Shown piece by piece: positions 27,358 to 34,841 of a stretch of DNA of 64,000 nucleotides. The notes below the pieces were generated by a model. That model made no database searches. It had not been told where the DNA came from and worked only from the letters and a program-made list of their open reading frames with translations. The DNA lies in contig NZ_LT629693.1 in NCBI RefSeq assembly GCF_900099825.1, positions 6,583,001 through 6,647,000 of the forward strand, read 5' to 3'. The translations under genes and the position numbers were made by a program. Numbering within the stretch: position 1 is the stretch's first letter; each line of letters starts with the position of its first letter. Source of the DNA: Bradyrhizobium ottawaense (lineage in GTDB: Bacteria > Pseudomonadota > Alphaproteobacteria > Rhizobiales > Xanthobacteraceae).

Positions 27358-28341
27358 TTATTCGATCACGTCGTCGGCTCGGGCGAGGAGCGTTGGAGGA
27401 ACTGTGAGGCCGAGCGCCTTTGCCGTCGTGATGTTAATGACGAGTTCGAGCTTTGTGACCCGCTGCACGGGCAGGTTCTCCGGCTTCTCACCGTTCAGCA
27501 CACGACCGACATAGTCGCCCACCTGACGGTATGCTTCCGAATAATTCGTTCCGTAGCTCATCAATCCGCCGCCAGCGACGAATTCCCGAATTGGATAGAC
27601 CGCAGGCAGCCTGTGTCGGGCCGCCAAGCGGACCAGCGTTGCGCGATTTTGAAACATCAATGCGTCGGCCGAAACCAGCACCGCATCCGGTCGCTCGTTC
27701 ACCATTGTGGTGAAAGCTGCGTCGAAATCATCGGCATGCCGCGCTTCCACGGGCGATAGCTTCACAGCGAGAGCTTCGGCCGCCGATGCCAGCTCGTTGC
27801 CGATGGAGTCGCCCCCGGACACAAGGCCTGTCGGGCTGTAGAGGAACGCAATGGACTTTGCCGACGGCATCAGTTCGCATAGCACCTGTAGACGCTTGGC
27901 CAGCAGTTCGGTGTTGAGAACTGAGATCCCGGTGGCATTGCCGCCAGGCCGGTTGAGGCTTGCGACGAATCCACTCTGGACGGGATCGAACCCGGTAAAG
28001 AAGAGGATTGGAATGGATGTGGTGGCGGCCTTGGCAGCAACGATGGATTGACCTGCAAAGACGACGATGGCATCCACGCGGCGCTGCACGAGTTCTGCGG
28101 CCAGTTCGGCCAGCCGGTTCTCACGGCCGTTGGCCCCGCGATATTCGATCGTGAGGTTTCGGCCTTCGACATAGCCCATCTCGGCGAGGCGGCGCTGGGT
28201 CGGGACAAAACCTGTCCGCGCGGCTTCTATCGATCCAAATCCCAGAACGCCGATAATCCGCGAAGCCGGCTGCTGCCCGTGTGCAGCAAGTGGCCACGCT
28301 ACCGCACCGCCAAGAAGGCCGATGAATTCCCGCCGCCTCAT
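27358..28341 (-). CDS. ABC_sub_bind (DUF534) ABC transporter substrate-binding protein
   Basis: 327 residues. Tat-like leader MRRREFIGLLGGAVAWPLAAHG, then the two-lobed periplasmic binding fold: IIGVLGFGSIEAARTGFVPTQ, DAIVVFAGQSIVAAKAATTS, IPILFFTGFDPVQSGFVASL, and the family's closing signature FELVINI-like KLELVINITTAKALGLTVPP with LLARADDVIE. This family, very expanded in bradyrhizobia, is thought to bind small organic solutes, but no permease or ATPase gene is adjacent, so it is an orphan receptor. A decayed relative survives at about 26.2 kb, suggesting duplication and loss in this region. Confidence 0.9.
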   Translation of the reverse strand: MRRREFIGLLGGAVAWPLAAHGQQPASRIIGVLGFGSIEAARTGFVPTQRRLAEMGYVEGRNLTIEYRGANGRENRLAELAAELVQRRVDAIVVFAGQSIVAAKAATTSIPILFFTGFDPVQSGFVASLNRPGGNATGISVLNTELLAKRLQVLCELMPSAKSIAFLYSPTGLVSGGDSIGNELASAAEALAVKLSPVEARHADDFDAAFTTMVNERPDAVLVSADALMFQNRATLVRLAARHRLPAVYPIREFVAGGGLMSYGTNYSEAYRQVGDYVGRVLNGEKPENLPVQRVTKLELVINITTAKALGLTVPPTLLARADDVIE

Positions 28342-28522
28342 GCCGACACCTCATGGGATATCATTATAACAGCTTGCATAGGTACGCTGGAAGGCATGAG
28401 GCAATGCCCGCGATGGGGTCATAAGACGACGTTCGCAGGTCGTCGCTGAGTGTCAGCCTTACCCCCCGAAAGCGGACAACACCACATCTATGGGTGTAAC
28501 GCCCCAGGCGAGCAACCGCGGC

Positions 28523-28957
28523 TCAGACCTTGCGTAGCGCGAAATGCGCGCCGCAAAACGCCATCACGGCGCCGAGGCACAATGCCGCAAGGCCGGCAAG
28601 CACGCCCGATATGGTCGGGATCGGACTGGGCGCAGAAGCTGCCTGTCCGGCGCCGGCCAGGATCAGCACGCCGACGGCGATCAGGAACTGCCGCATCCGC
28701 TGCGGAATTTGTCCCGAAACCGCGCTGTGCATCAGGTTGGCGGTGAAATAACCGCCGGAGAAGCCGACCGTTGCGATCAGCCACCATGCGATGGCTGCGC
28801 CCGCGGGCATGAATTCGTGGGTGTCGGATCGCCACAGGCCGCCGAGATCGAGGCCATAGCGCGCGCCCAGCATGTGCACGGCAAGCGCCAGCAGCACCCC
28901 GGATATCATGGCGCCGGCCATGATCAGGCGGCGCGGAAAATAGGTCGTCTCGGCCAT
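28523..28957 (-). CDS. Small integral membrane protein
   Basis: 144 residues from the ATG at 28957 (MAETTYFPRRLIMAGAMISG), with about four hydrophobic helices (MAGAMISGVLLALAVHML, AIAWWLIATVGFSGGYFT, MRQFLIAVGVLILAGAG, ISGVLAGLAALCLGAVMAF). No family recognised. Divergent from the next gene, also a membrane protein of unknown function, at a distance of about 67 bases. Confidence 0.65.
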   Translation of the reverse strand: MAETTYFPRRLIMAGAMISGVLLALAVHMLGARYGLDLGGLWRSDTHEFMPAGAAIAWWLIATVGFSGGYFTANLMHSAVSGQIPQRMRQFLIAVGVLILAGAGQAASAPSPIPTISGVLAGLAALCLGAVMAFCGAHFALRKV

Positions 28958-29024
28958 GGCCCGCTTGTAAGGTAAAGCCGGCTCGCCGCGCAAGCGGACG
29001 GCGCGCGATCAACGCAGGGATTTT

Positions 29025-29633
29025 TTGTTGCCAACCTCACTCCCGGACCAGACCGCAGCAGGCGAGGGCGGCCCCGAGACCCGTTATGCCTACAAGGCGT
29101 CGCTGATCGGATCGGCGCATGAGTTCGAGCTGACCGATGCCGGCTTGTCATGGCGGGTCGGCGGCAGGTCCGGCGTCTGGCCCTATGCCGATATCGCTTC
29201 GGTCCGTCTGTCCTTTCGGCCGGTGTCGATGCAGGCGCGCCGCTTCCGGGCCGATATCGAAAATGCCGCCGGCGGCAGGATCGCCATCCTCTCGACCACC
29301 TGGCAGACGGTCTCGTTGATGGCGCCGCAGGACCACGGCTACCGCACCTTCATGATCGAATTGCACCGGCGCATGCACGGCGCCGGCAGCAAGGCTGAGC
29401 TGATCGGCGGCATCGGGCCGAAGACCTACGCCGCCGCGCTGGTGCTGCTGGCGCTGCTCGCGATCGCGATGACCGGACTTCTGGTTCGCGCGCTTGCGAC
29501 CTTCGAATTCACCGGTGCACTGTTTCTGGTCGGGTTTGCCGTTCTGTTCACCTGGCAGATCGGCGGCTTTGTCAAACGCAACCGGCCGCGCGGCTACTCG
29601 TTCGACGCGCTTCCCGACGCGCTGCTCCCTTGA
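29025..29633 (+). CDS. Hypothetical membrane protein with PH-like N-terminal region
   Basis: 202 residues, TTG start preceded by AGGGA. The N-terminal half (FELTDAGLSWRVGGRSGVWP, YADIASVRLSFRPVSMQ, RIAILSTTW) looks like a beta-rich cytoplasmic domain of bacterial PH type. Two membrane helices follow (YAAALVLLALLAIAMTGLLV and FTGALFLVGFAVLFTWQIGG), then a basic tail with NRPRGYSFDALPDALLP. Function unknown. It lies 19 bases before the YdcF-like gene and is probably cotranscribed with it. Confidence 0.7.
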   Translation: MLPTSLPDQTAAGEGGPETRYAYKASLIGSAHEFELTDAGLSWRVGGRSGVWPYADIASVRLSFRPVSMQARRFRADIENAAGGRIAILSTTWQTVSLMAPQDHGYRTFMIELHRRMHGAGSKAELIGGIGPKTYAAALVLLALLAIAMTGLLVRALATFEFTGALFLVGFAVLFTWQIGGFVKRNRPRGYSFDALPDALLP

Positions 29634-29652
29634 GACTTCGCAATCAAGCGCA

Positions 29653-30345
29653 ATGAAACGTGACTTCGCCGGACGCGCGGCGCGCGGCATCGTGGCGGCG
29701 CATTTCCGGGAACGAACTGCCGTGACCGACCCAAGCGGGCGACTGCCGACCGAAGACGAAATTGCCGCAATCAACGCGCGGCATCTGGTCGACACCCCGT
29801 TGCGGCCGGCCGATCTGCTGTTCGTGTTCGGCACCCGCCAGGATGTCGACGAGCGCGTCGCGGAAGCCGCGAGACTCTGGCACGACGGCTATTTTCGCTG
29901 GGCCATCGTCAGCGGCGGGGTCACGCCGGGGGCGGGGCTTTCCGAGTGTGAGATCATGACGGAGGCGATGATCGCGCGCGGCGTTCCGGCCGGAATCATC
30001 CTGCGCGAGGATCGCGCGATGAACACCGGCGAGAACGTCATTTTCTCGCTGCCGGTCATCGACGCCGCGATCGGTTTGAAAAACATCCGCCGCGTGATCT
30101 GCCTCGGCAATACCTGGACCGCGCGCCGCTATCCGATGACGCTGCATCGCCACTGGCCGGACGTCGAGAAGATGCTGGTCATGATCGACAGTTTTGAGAC
30201 GCCGCGGTCGCTGTGGCACACCGATCCCGAATTCAGCCGCCGCATGCTAGGCGAGTGGGACAAGATTGAGCCCTATAAGGCCAAGGGCTTCATCGCAGAG
30301 TGGCCGGTGCGCAACGAGCTCGAGCGGCAGAGCGTTTTCGAGTGA
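29653..30345 (+). CDS. YdcF-like DUF218 protein
   Basis: 230 residues from the ATG at 29653. DUF218 motifs: DLLFVFGTRQDVDERVAEAA, then WAIVSGGVTPGAGLSECEIM, GIILREDRAMNTGENVIFS with the NTxEN signature, and IRRVICLGNTWTARRYPM. Members resemble SAM-binding or vancomycin-resistance SanA-type proteins; biochemical role unsettled. No membrane anchor, so probably cytosolic, unlike SanA/ElyC. The last codons and stop lie inside a REP-like element, so the C-terminal QSVFE is repeat-encoded. Confidence 0.85.
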   Translation: MKRDFAGRAARGIVAAHFRERTAVTDPSGRLPTEDEIAAINARHLVDTPLRPADLLFVFGTRQDVDERVAEAARLWHDGYFRWAIVSGGVTPGAGLSECEIMTEAMIARGVPAGIILREDRAMNTGENVIFSLPVIDAAIGLKNIRRVICLGNTWTARRYPMTLHRHWPDVEKMLVMIDSFETPRSLWHTDPEFSRRMLGEWDKIEPYKAKGFIAEWPVRNELERQSVFE

Positions 30346-30414
30346 AGTGGTTCCGGTTCACGTAGCAATCAAGTTTACGCAGATTGCATAGACTTATCTG
30401 CGGTAGAAAACGCG
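30331..30414. repeat. REP-like palindromic element, family A (long form)
   Basis: Begins AGCGTTTTCGAGTGAAGTGG with the CCGGTTCACGT core and ends AGAAAACGCG, with an inner segment of about 40 bases between. It overlaps the end of the YdcF-like coding region. Confidence 0.7.
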
Positions 30415-30431
30415 TCCAATAGAGACCGTGC

Positions 30432-31772
30432 CTATTCGGTCGTATCGAAATCTTCCTTCTCGGTCAGCAGTCCTCCCAGTGTCCGCAGCGCGGTATCGAG
30501 CTGTTCGGTGCTGGGAGCGCCAAGCGCCAGCCGGACGGCATTGGGCGCATGCCCGGGCGCCACGGCGAAGGTGGTCGATGGCGTCAAGGCGATGTCGCGG
30601 CGGGCGGCGGCCGCGACGAAGGTCTGCGAGCGCCAGTGTGGCGGCAGGGTCAGCCAGAGATGATAGGACTGGATGTTGGCCTGGACCTCGAAGCCGGCAA
30701 GATACTTTGCTGCCATCTGCTGGCGCCGGGCCGCGTCGATCCGCTTCAGCCGGACCAGTTCGGAAACCGTGCCGTCGCCCATCATCCGTGTTCCGGCCGC
30801 CAGCGCAAAACCCGAAGCGGTCCATCCGCCCGATCGCACCGAGGCCATGATGCGTTCGCGCAAGCGTGGCGGCGAAACGATGAAGCCGACCGCCAGTCCC
30901 GGCGCCACCTTCTTCGACAGGCTGTCGAGCACAATGCAGGTATCGGGAGCGAGCGCTGCGAGCGGCGCTTCGTCGCCGAGAAAGCTGTAGACGGTGTCTT
31001 CGATGATGGGCAGGCCGAGTTTCTCGACGACGCGCACCAGGTCGGCGCGGCGGCCCGGCGGCATTGTCATGCCCAGCGGATTTTGAATCGTCGGCTGGAT
31101 ATAGAGCGCGGACAAGTGCGCCTCGCGATGGGCTTTCTGTACCGCGTCCGGTCGAACGCCTTCTTCATCCATCGTCAGCGGCACCAGCGTCACGCCGAGG
31201 CGGGCGGCAATGTCCTTGATGAAGGGATAGGTCAGCGCCTCGACGCCGCAGCGGCCGCCGCTCGGCACCACCGCTGCAAGGGCTGCGGCAATGCATTGCC
31301 GGCCGTTGGCGGTGAAGACGAACTGGTCGGCGCCCGGGGACCAGTCGCCGCGGGAGAGAAACTCGGCCGAAATGGTTCGTGCCGCTTGCGTGCCGGTGAT
31401 GCTCGTCTGCCGGAGCGCGACATCGAGTGCTTCGGGCCGCTCCAACCCTTCGAGCGACCGCGCGATCATCGCCGATTGCGTCGGCAGCAGCGGATAATTG
31501 ACTTCGAGGTCGATGCGCTGGCCGCGCGGTTCGGTCAGCGAGGAAACGCCGCGGCGCGTTTCGCCGGACACGAAGGTGCCGCGTCCGACTTCGCCGACGA
31601 CGAGGCCGCGGCGCAGCAGCTCGGTGTAGACGCGGCTCGCGGTCGAAACCGCGATCTTGCGCTCATAGGCAAAGCTGCGCTGCGGCGGCAGCCGGTCGCC
31701 GGGTTTGAGCGCGCCGTTGGCGATTTCGACGGCGACGGTATCGGCAAGCTTCAGATATTCGAACTTGGACAT
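30432..31772 (-). CDS. MocR/PdxR-type GntR transcriptional regulator with aminotransferase domain
   Basis: 446 residues. N-terminal GntR winged helix (ALKPGDRLPPQRSFAYERKI, VSTASRVYTELLRRGLVVGE) is joined to a fold-type I aminotransferase domain. The PLP-binding Lys is in CIVLDSLSKKVAPGLAVGF at about residue 286; other PLP contacts include QFVFTANGRQCIAAALAAV and PTIQNPLGMTMPPGRRADLV. MocR proteins sense PLP adducts of amino compounds and control amine, GABA, taurine or PLP metabolism. The gene faces a DUF1127 gene, and the shared promoter region contains repeated TTGCACCGAGA sites. The target is unknown because no metabolic gene is next to it. Confidence 0.9.
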   Translation of the reverse strand: MSKFEYLKLADTVAVEIANGALKPGDRLPPQRSFAYERKIAVSTASRVYTELLRRGLVVGEVGRGTFVSGETRRGVSSLTEPRGQRIDLEVNYPLLPTQSAMIARSLEGLERPEALDVALRQTSITGTQAARTISAEFLSRGDWSPGADQFVFTANGRQCIAAALAAVVPSGGRCGVEALTYPFIKDIAARLGVTLVPLTMDEEGVRPDAVQKAHREAHLSALYIQPTIQNPLGMTMPPGRRADLVRVVEKLGLPIIEDTVYSFLGDEAPLAALAPDTCIVLDSLSKKVAPGLAVGFIVSPPRLRERIMASVRSGGWTASGFALAAGTRMMGDGTVSELVRLKRIDAARRQQMAAKYLAGFEVQANIQSYHLWLTLPPHWRSQTFVAAAARRDIALTPSTTFAVAPGHAPNAVRLALGAPSTEQLDTALRTLGGLLTEKEDFDTTE

Positions 31773-31774
31773 TA

Positions 31775-31893
31775 TTGCACCGAGAGCAATGTTTCACTTG
31801 CACCGAGAAGTGTATCGGATCATTTAAACGCTATCAAGCCCATGATTGCACTGAGGGGGTGCAAGCAATCGGACGTTACGAAAGGTGCAATCG
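31775..31893. promoter_or_regulatory. Repeated MocR-operator-like sites
   Basis: TTGCACCGAGA occurs as direct repeats at 31775 and 31798 (23-bp spacing), a variant TTGCACTGAG at 31846 and an inverted TTGCACC at about 31885. Direct repeats two helical turns apart are typical of MocR binding sites. The sites cover the regulator start and the leader of the DUF1127 gene. Confidence 0.6.
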
Positions 31894-31954
31894 CTGTTCG
31901 CAGCGGCAGCGCCAGCGGTGTTGCTTGGCCGCGCGGAAGCCACGGAGAAGACCC

Positions 31955-32191
31955 ATGACGATGATTTCCTCAGCCGCTGGCCAGCCTGCATCCCAAAGTT
32001 CGCAGGCCGGATTGCCCCGATTGCTCGGAGGCTGGGCGACCAGTCTCGTGACCTATTGGGCCCGCCGGGAAGCCATCAAAGTGCTGAGCGAAATGGACGA
32101 CCGTGCGCTCCGCGATATCGGGATCGCGCGCAGCCAGATCGAGGCGGCGGTCGGTGGGGCGCTCAATCCGGGGATGGCACGCCTGCGCTGA
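31955..32191 (+). CDS. DUF1127 small protein
   Basis: 78 residues. The C-terminal DUF1127 (YjiS-like) signature is clear: VLSEMDDRALRDIGIARSQI with the basic/aromatic lead-in VTYWARREAIK. Short DUF1127 proteins affect phosphate and carbon metabolism and small-RNA turnover in other alphaproteobacteria. The ATG at 31955 is preceded by GGAGAAGACC. It is divergent from the MocR regulator and 55 bases upstream of the mddA-like gene, so an operon with that gene is plausible, in which case the MocR sites could control volatile sulfur metabolism; this is speculative. Confidence 0.85.
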   Translation: MTMISSAAGQPASQSSQAGLPRLLGGWATSLVTYWARREAIKVLSEMDDRALRDIGIARSQIEAAVGGALNPGMARLR

Positions 32192-32246
32192 GCGCCGCGC
32201 GCCGGCCCGTCCGGCTTCCCTGAGTGCAAACCCGACTGGAAGTGAC

Positions 32247-33029
32247 ATGACCATTACCGTCGAGCATCGGCAGCCCGGCATCGGCTGGCGGCTGGTGCCG
32301 GGAAGTCTCGCAAGGCTTCTCGGCATCGGCTACGGCGCGGCCGTCTATGCGATCTTTGTCGTCACGCTGCTTTACGCGATCGGCTTCGTCAGCGGCGTCA
32401 TCGTCCCCAAGAGCATCGATACCGGCGCGATCTGGCCGCCACCGGTCGCGCTCTGTATCGACCTTCAACTGCTCGGCCTGTTCATGGCGCAGCACAGCGG
32501 CATGGCGCGGCGCGGCTTCAAGCGCGTCTTGACCGGCCATGTCCCGCCGCTGATCGAGCGAAGCACCTATGTGTTGTGCGCCAGCCTGGTGCTGATCCTG
32601 CTGTTTGCAGGGTGGCAGCCCTTGCCCGCGACGGTGTGGCAGGCGGCGGATCCGCGGGCGATCGCGGCGCTGCGGTCGTTGTCGGCGCTCGGTTGGCTGA
32701 TCGTGCTCGGCACGTTCCTGACCGGGCACTTCAAGCTGCTGGAGCGAAAGCTGAAGGTGCTGAACTTCGCCGGCCGTGTCACGTCGCCGGTCGCGTTCAA
32801 GACGCCCGGATTGTATCGCTTCGTCCGGCATCCGCTCTATTTCGGATTCATCCTCGCCTTCTGGGCGACACCGGCGATGAAGGCGGGACATCTGCTGTTC
32901 GCCGCTGTCATGACCGCCTATATCTGCGCCGGCATCTGGCTGGAGGAGCGCGATCTCCTGGCCTTCTTTGGCGATCGCTACCGGCAGTATCGCAAGCGCG
33001 TCGCGATGCTGCTGCCGGGCCTGTTCTGA
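32247..33029 (+). CDS. mddA: MddA-type methanethiol S-methyltransferase, isoprenylcysteine methyltransferase superfamily
   Basis: 260 residues, the usual MddA length. Membrane protein with about five hydrophobic segments. Typical features are LFMAQHSGMARRGFKRVLTG, the middle segment IERSTYVLCASLVLILLFAG with WQPLPATVW, and the C-terminal methyltransferase motif RFVRHPLYFGFILAFWATP plus WLEERDLLAFFGDRYRQYRK, the SAM-binding ICMT signature. MddA converts methanethiol to dimethyl sulfide with SAM and has been characterised in Bradyrhizobium. NnrU-like relatives are an alternative. It follows DUF1127 by 55 bases and is convergent with a small membrane protein. Confidence 0.75.
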   Translation: MTITVEHRQPGIGWRLVPGSLARLLGIGYGAAVYAIFVVTLLYAIGFVSGVIVPKSIDTGAIWPPPVALCIDLQLLGLFMAQHSGMARRGFKRVLTGHVPPLIERSTYVLCASLVLILLFAGWQPLPATVWQAADPRAIAALRSLSALGWLIVLGTFLTGHFKLLERKLKVLNFAGRVTSPVAFKTPGLYRFVRHPLYFGFILAFWATPAMKAGHLLFAAVMTAYICAGIWLEERDLLAFFGDRYRQYRKRVAMLLPGLF

Positions 33030-33040
33030 GTTCGGGTGGC

Positions 33041-33505
33041 TTACGCGGGCGCCAGCGTGCCCCACGCAATTCCAAGGCCGCGGTCCTCGTCGGACGAATC
33101 GGAAATCCGGCGCGGCTTCGAATGCGCCGCGGTGCGCCGTTCGCGCAACCTCCTGAGCGTCAGGGCCGGCAGACCGAGCGCCGCATTCAATGCGCGCAGG
33201 ACCAGCCGGGCGAGGCGGGTCGCCTGATGCAGCATGGCCCTGACATGCATCACGCCGGCCGCAAGGCGGATGGCGATCACGAATTCCAGATACATCAGGA
33301 TGTCGCCGGCAAACAGGATCGCCAGGTCGAACGGCAAGGTCTGGGCGAACGCCATCACCAGCAGCGCGATGGCCACGAACTCGACGACCTTGCGGACGGT
33401 GAGCCGGTCGAGAAAGGCCGCGAACTGCACCACCAGCACTTCCCAAAGCGCATCGCCGATCGCGAGCGGGATTTCGTAACTCCACTTCTGCCACAACTTC
33501 TTCAT
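33041..33505 (-). CDS. Hypothetical membrane protein
   Basis: 154 residues. N-terminal amphipathic region (WSYEIPLAIGDALWEVLVVQ), two hydrophobic helices (VVEFVAIALLVMAFAQTLPF and ILFAGDILMYLEFVIAIRLA), then a basic tail with a run of Arg-rich helices (LRALNAALGLPALTLRRLRE). No family recognised. ATG preceded by AGAGATCG, a weak ribosome site. Convergent with the mddA-like gene (12 bases between stops). Confidence 0.6.
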   Translation of the reverse strand: MKKLWQKWSYEIPLAIGDALWEVLVVQFAAFLDRLTVRKVVEFVAIALLVMAFAQTLPFDLAILFAGDILMYLEFVIAIRLAAGVMHVRAMLHQATRLARLVLRALNAALGLPALTLRRLRERRTAAHSKPRRISDSSDEDRGLGIAWGTLAPA

Positions 33506-33533
33506 CCACGATCTCTGCCGCCAAAAGCGTTTT

Positions 33534-33557
33534 CAAGCCAAGAGGATACCGGGTCTA
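33534..33557. repeat. Half REP-like element, family A
   Basis: AAAGCGTTTTCAAG followed by GAGGATACCGGGTC, one arm of the family A palindrome. Confidence 0.5.
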
Positions 33558-33585
33558 ACGAAGAAACTGCATCGAACCGCTGACG

Positions 33586-34011
33586 CTAGTGCCGCACCAC
33601 CAGAACCGAGCATTTGGCGTAGCGCACCACATGGCCGGCATTGGAGCCGAGGAAATAGGTTCGCATCGCCGGACGGTGCGATGTCATCACGATCAGGTCG
33701 GCCTTGATCGCCGAGGCTTCTTCGAGGATTTCGTGATAGATGCCGCCCTGTCTTACGACATAGGAAATGCGCGCCGCCGCGATGCCGGATTCGCGGGCCA
33801 CGATCGCAAGCGCTTCTTCCGAGGTCTCGCGCTGCTGGGTTTCGAAATCGGCCGGCACGTATTCCGCCAGCATCACTGGCGTCATCTGCAGCACATTGAG
33901 CAGCCGCACTGCACCATTCCAGGTTTGCGACAATGTCGCCGCGGTCGCAATCGCGGGCTTGGCCAGATCGGTATCGGCCAGGTCAATCGGCACCAGGATG
34001 GATTTGAACAT
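33586..34011 (-). CDS. Universal stress protein (UspA family)
   Basis: 141 residues, single Usp domain. The N-terminus FKSILVPIDLADTDLA has the nucleotide-contacting Asp, and the C-terminal motif DLIVMTSHRPAMRTYFLGSN with the following VVRYAKCSVLVVR is the ATP-binding G-x2-G-x9-G-like loop, although the first glycines are replaced (SHRPAM), so ATP binding may be weak. ATG supported by AGGAGG. Single gene flanked by repeats; role in stress endurance is family-based. Confidence 0.85.
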   Translation of the reverse strand: MFKSILVPIDLADTDLAKPAIATAATLSQTWNGAVRLLNVLQMTPVMLAEYVPADFETQQRETSEEALAIVARESGIAAARISYVVRQGGIYHEILEEASAIKADLIVMTSHRPAMRTYFLGSNAGHVVRYAKCSVLVVRH

Positions 34012-34036
34012 CTGCGCCTCCTGCTGGAGGCAAGTC

Positions 34037-34140
34037 TAGAGCCATATCGATTCTGATAAAATCAGAATCGGGCTCTAGTCTTTTGTTTTGACGCGTTTTC
34101 TTTACGCGAACCGGTATCCGCTTCGCTCGAAAACGCTTTC
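34037..34140. repeat. Composite palindromes: TAGAGCC type plus REP-like family A
   Basis: A first palindrome, TAGAGCC ... GGGCTCTAG, encloses GATTCTGAT/ATCAGAATC (34037-34078). A second, family A, follows at 34081-34140 with GACGCGTTTTC, GCGAACCGGTATCCGC and GAAAACGC. The same pair, in the same order, recurs at 48216-48314. Confidence 0.75.
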
Positions 34141-34169
34141 GCACGGGCGAGCGGAGATGTCCGCCGGCC

Positions 34170-34748
34170 TCACTCGTCCGATGCCTGCTTCAGCAATCTG
34201 GGACTGGTGAAGCGCACGAGTTTGCCGCTGCGAAACCTGAGCTCGCTCCAGTCGTCGATGGCGAAGTCGAGGATCGCAAGGCCCGCGGTCGGCAGGTTGT
34301 GCTCGAGCGCTTTCTTCGCCGCCGCATCGCCGCTGCCGGTCAGCATCAGCGCCAGCTCGTGCATGCCGGGATTGTGGCCGACCACCAGCAGATGACCGGG
34401 ACTGGTGACCTCGGCCATGCGGATGACATGCAACAGCTGCGCCGGTTCGGCGCCGTAGATATCGGCCAAAAACTCGGCCTGCCATTTCGTCTGCCATTCG
34501 CGCCGGCGGGAAGCTGCCTGTTCCCGGATCGCGTCCTTCATGGCTTGCCCGGCAATCTCCCAGGTCTGCTGCGCCCGTACCGCGGTCGAGACCAGGACGG
34601 CGTCGGGGAGGGGCGGATGCCGGCCGATCCAGTCGCCGATGGCGGCGGCATCCAGCCGGCCGCGGTCATCGAGCCGGCGGTCGTGGTCCTGGCCGGAGGG
34701 TGCGTCATGTTCGGTCTTGGCGTGACGCAGCAGCATCAAACGGCGCAT
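34170..34748 (-). CDS. SixA-like histidine phosphatase
   Basis: 192 residues. The phosphohistidine motif is LMLLRHAKTEHD (catalytic His in RHA), and the second motif LLVVGHNPGMHELALML supplies the second His; STAVRAQQTWEIA matches the third conserved region. SixA enzymes dephosphorylate histidine in phosphotransfer proteins such as ArcB Hpt or PTS components. A direct link to the Hpt gene at 9.4 kb cannot be shown. Transcribed divergently from the FAD oxidoreductase. Confidence 0.85.
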   Translation of the reverse strand: MRRLMLLRHAKTEHDAPSGQDHDRRLDDRGRLDAAAIGDWIGRHPPLPDAVLVSTAVRAQQTWEIAGQAMKDAIREQAASRRREWQTKWQAEFLADIYGAEPAQLLHVIRMAEVTSPGHLLVVGHNPGMHELALMLTGSGDAAAKKALEHNLPTAGLAILDFAIDDWSELRFRSGKLVRFTSPRLLKQASDE

Positions 34749-34841
34749 GGGCGCAATCTCGATTCGTTTTGGCCTGAATTAATCTACAAGCTCATGCTTA
34801 GGACAAGGTGACAAGCGCCGCAGCGGTCCGTAGAAAACGTC

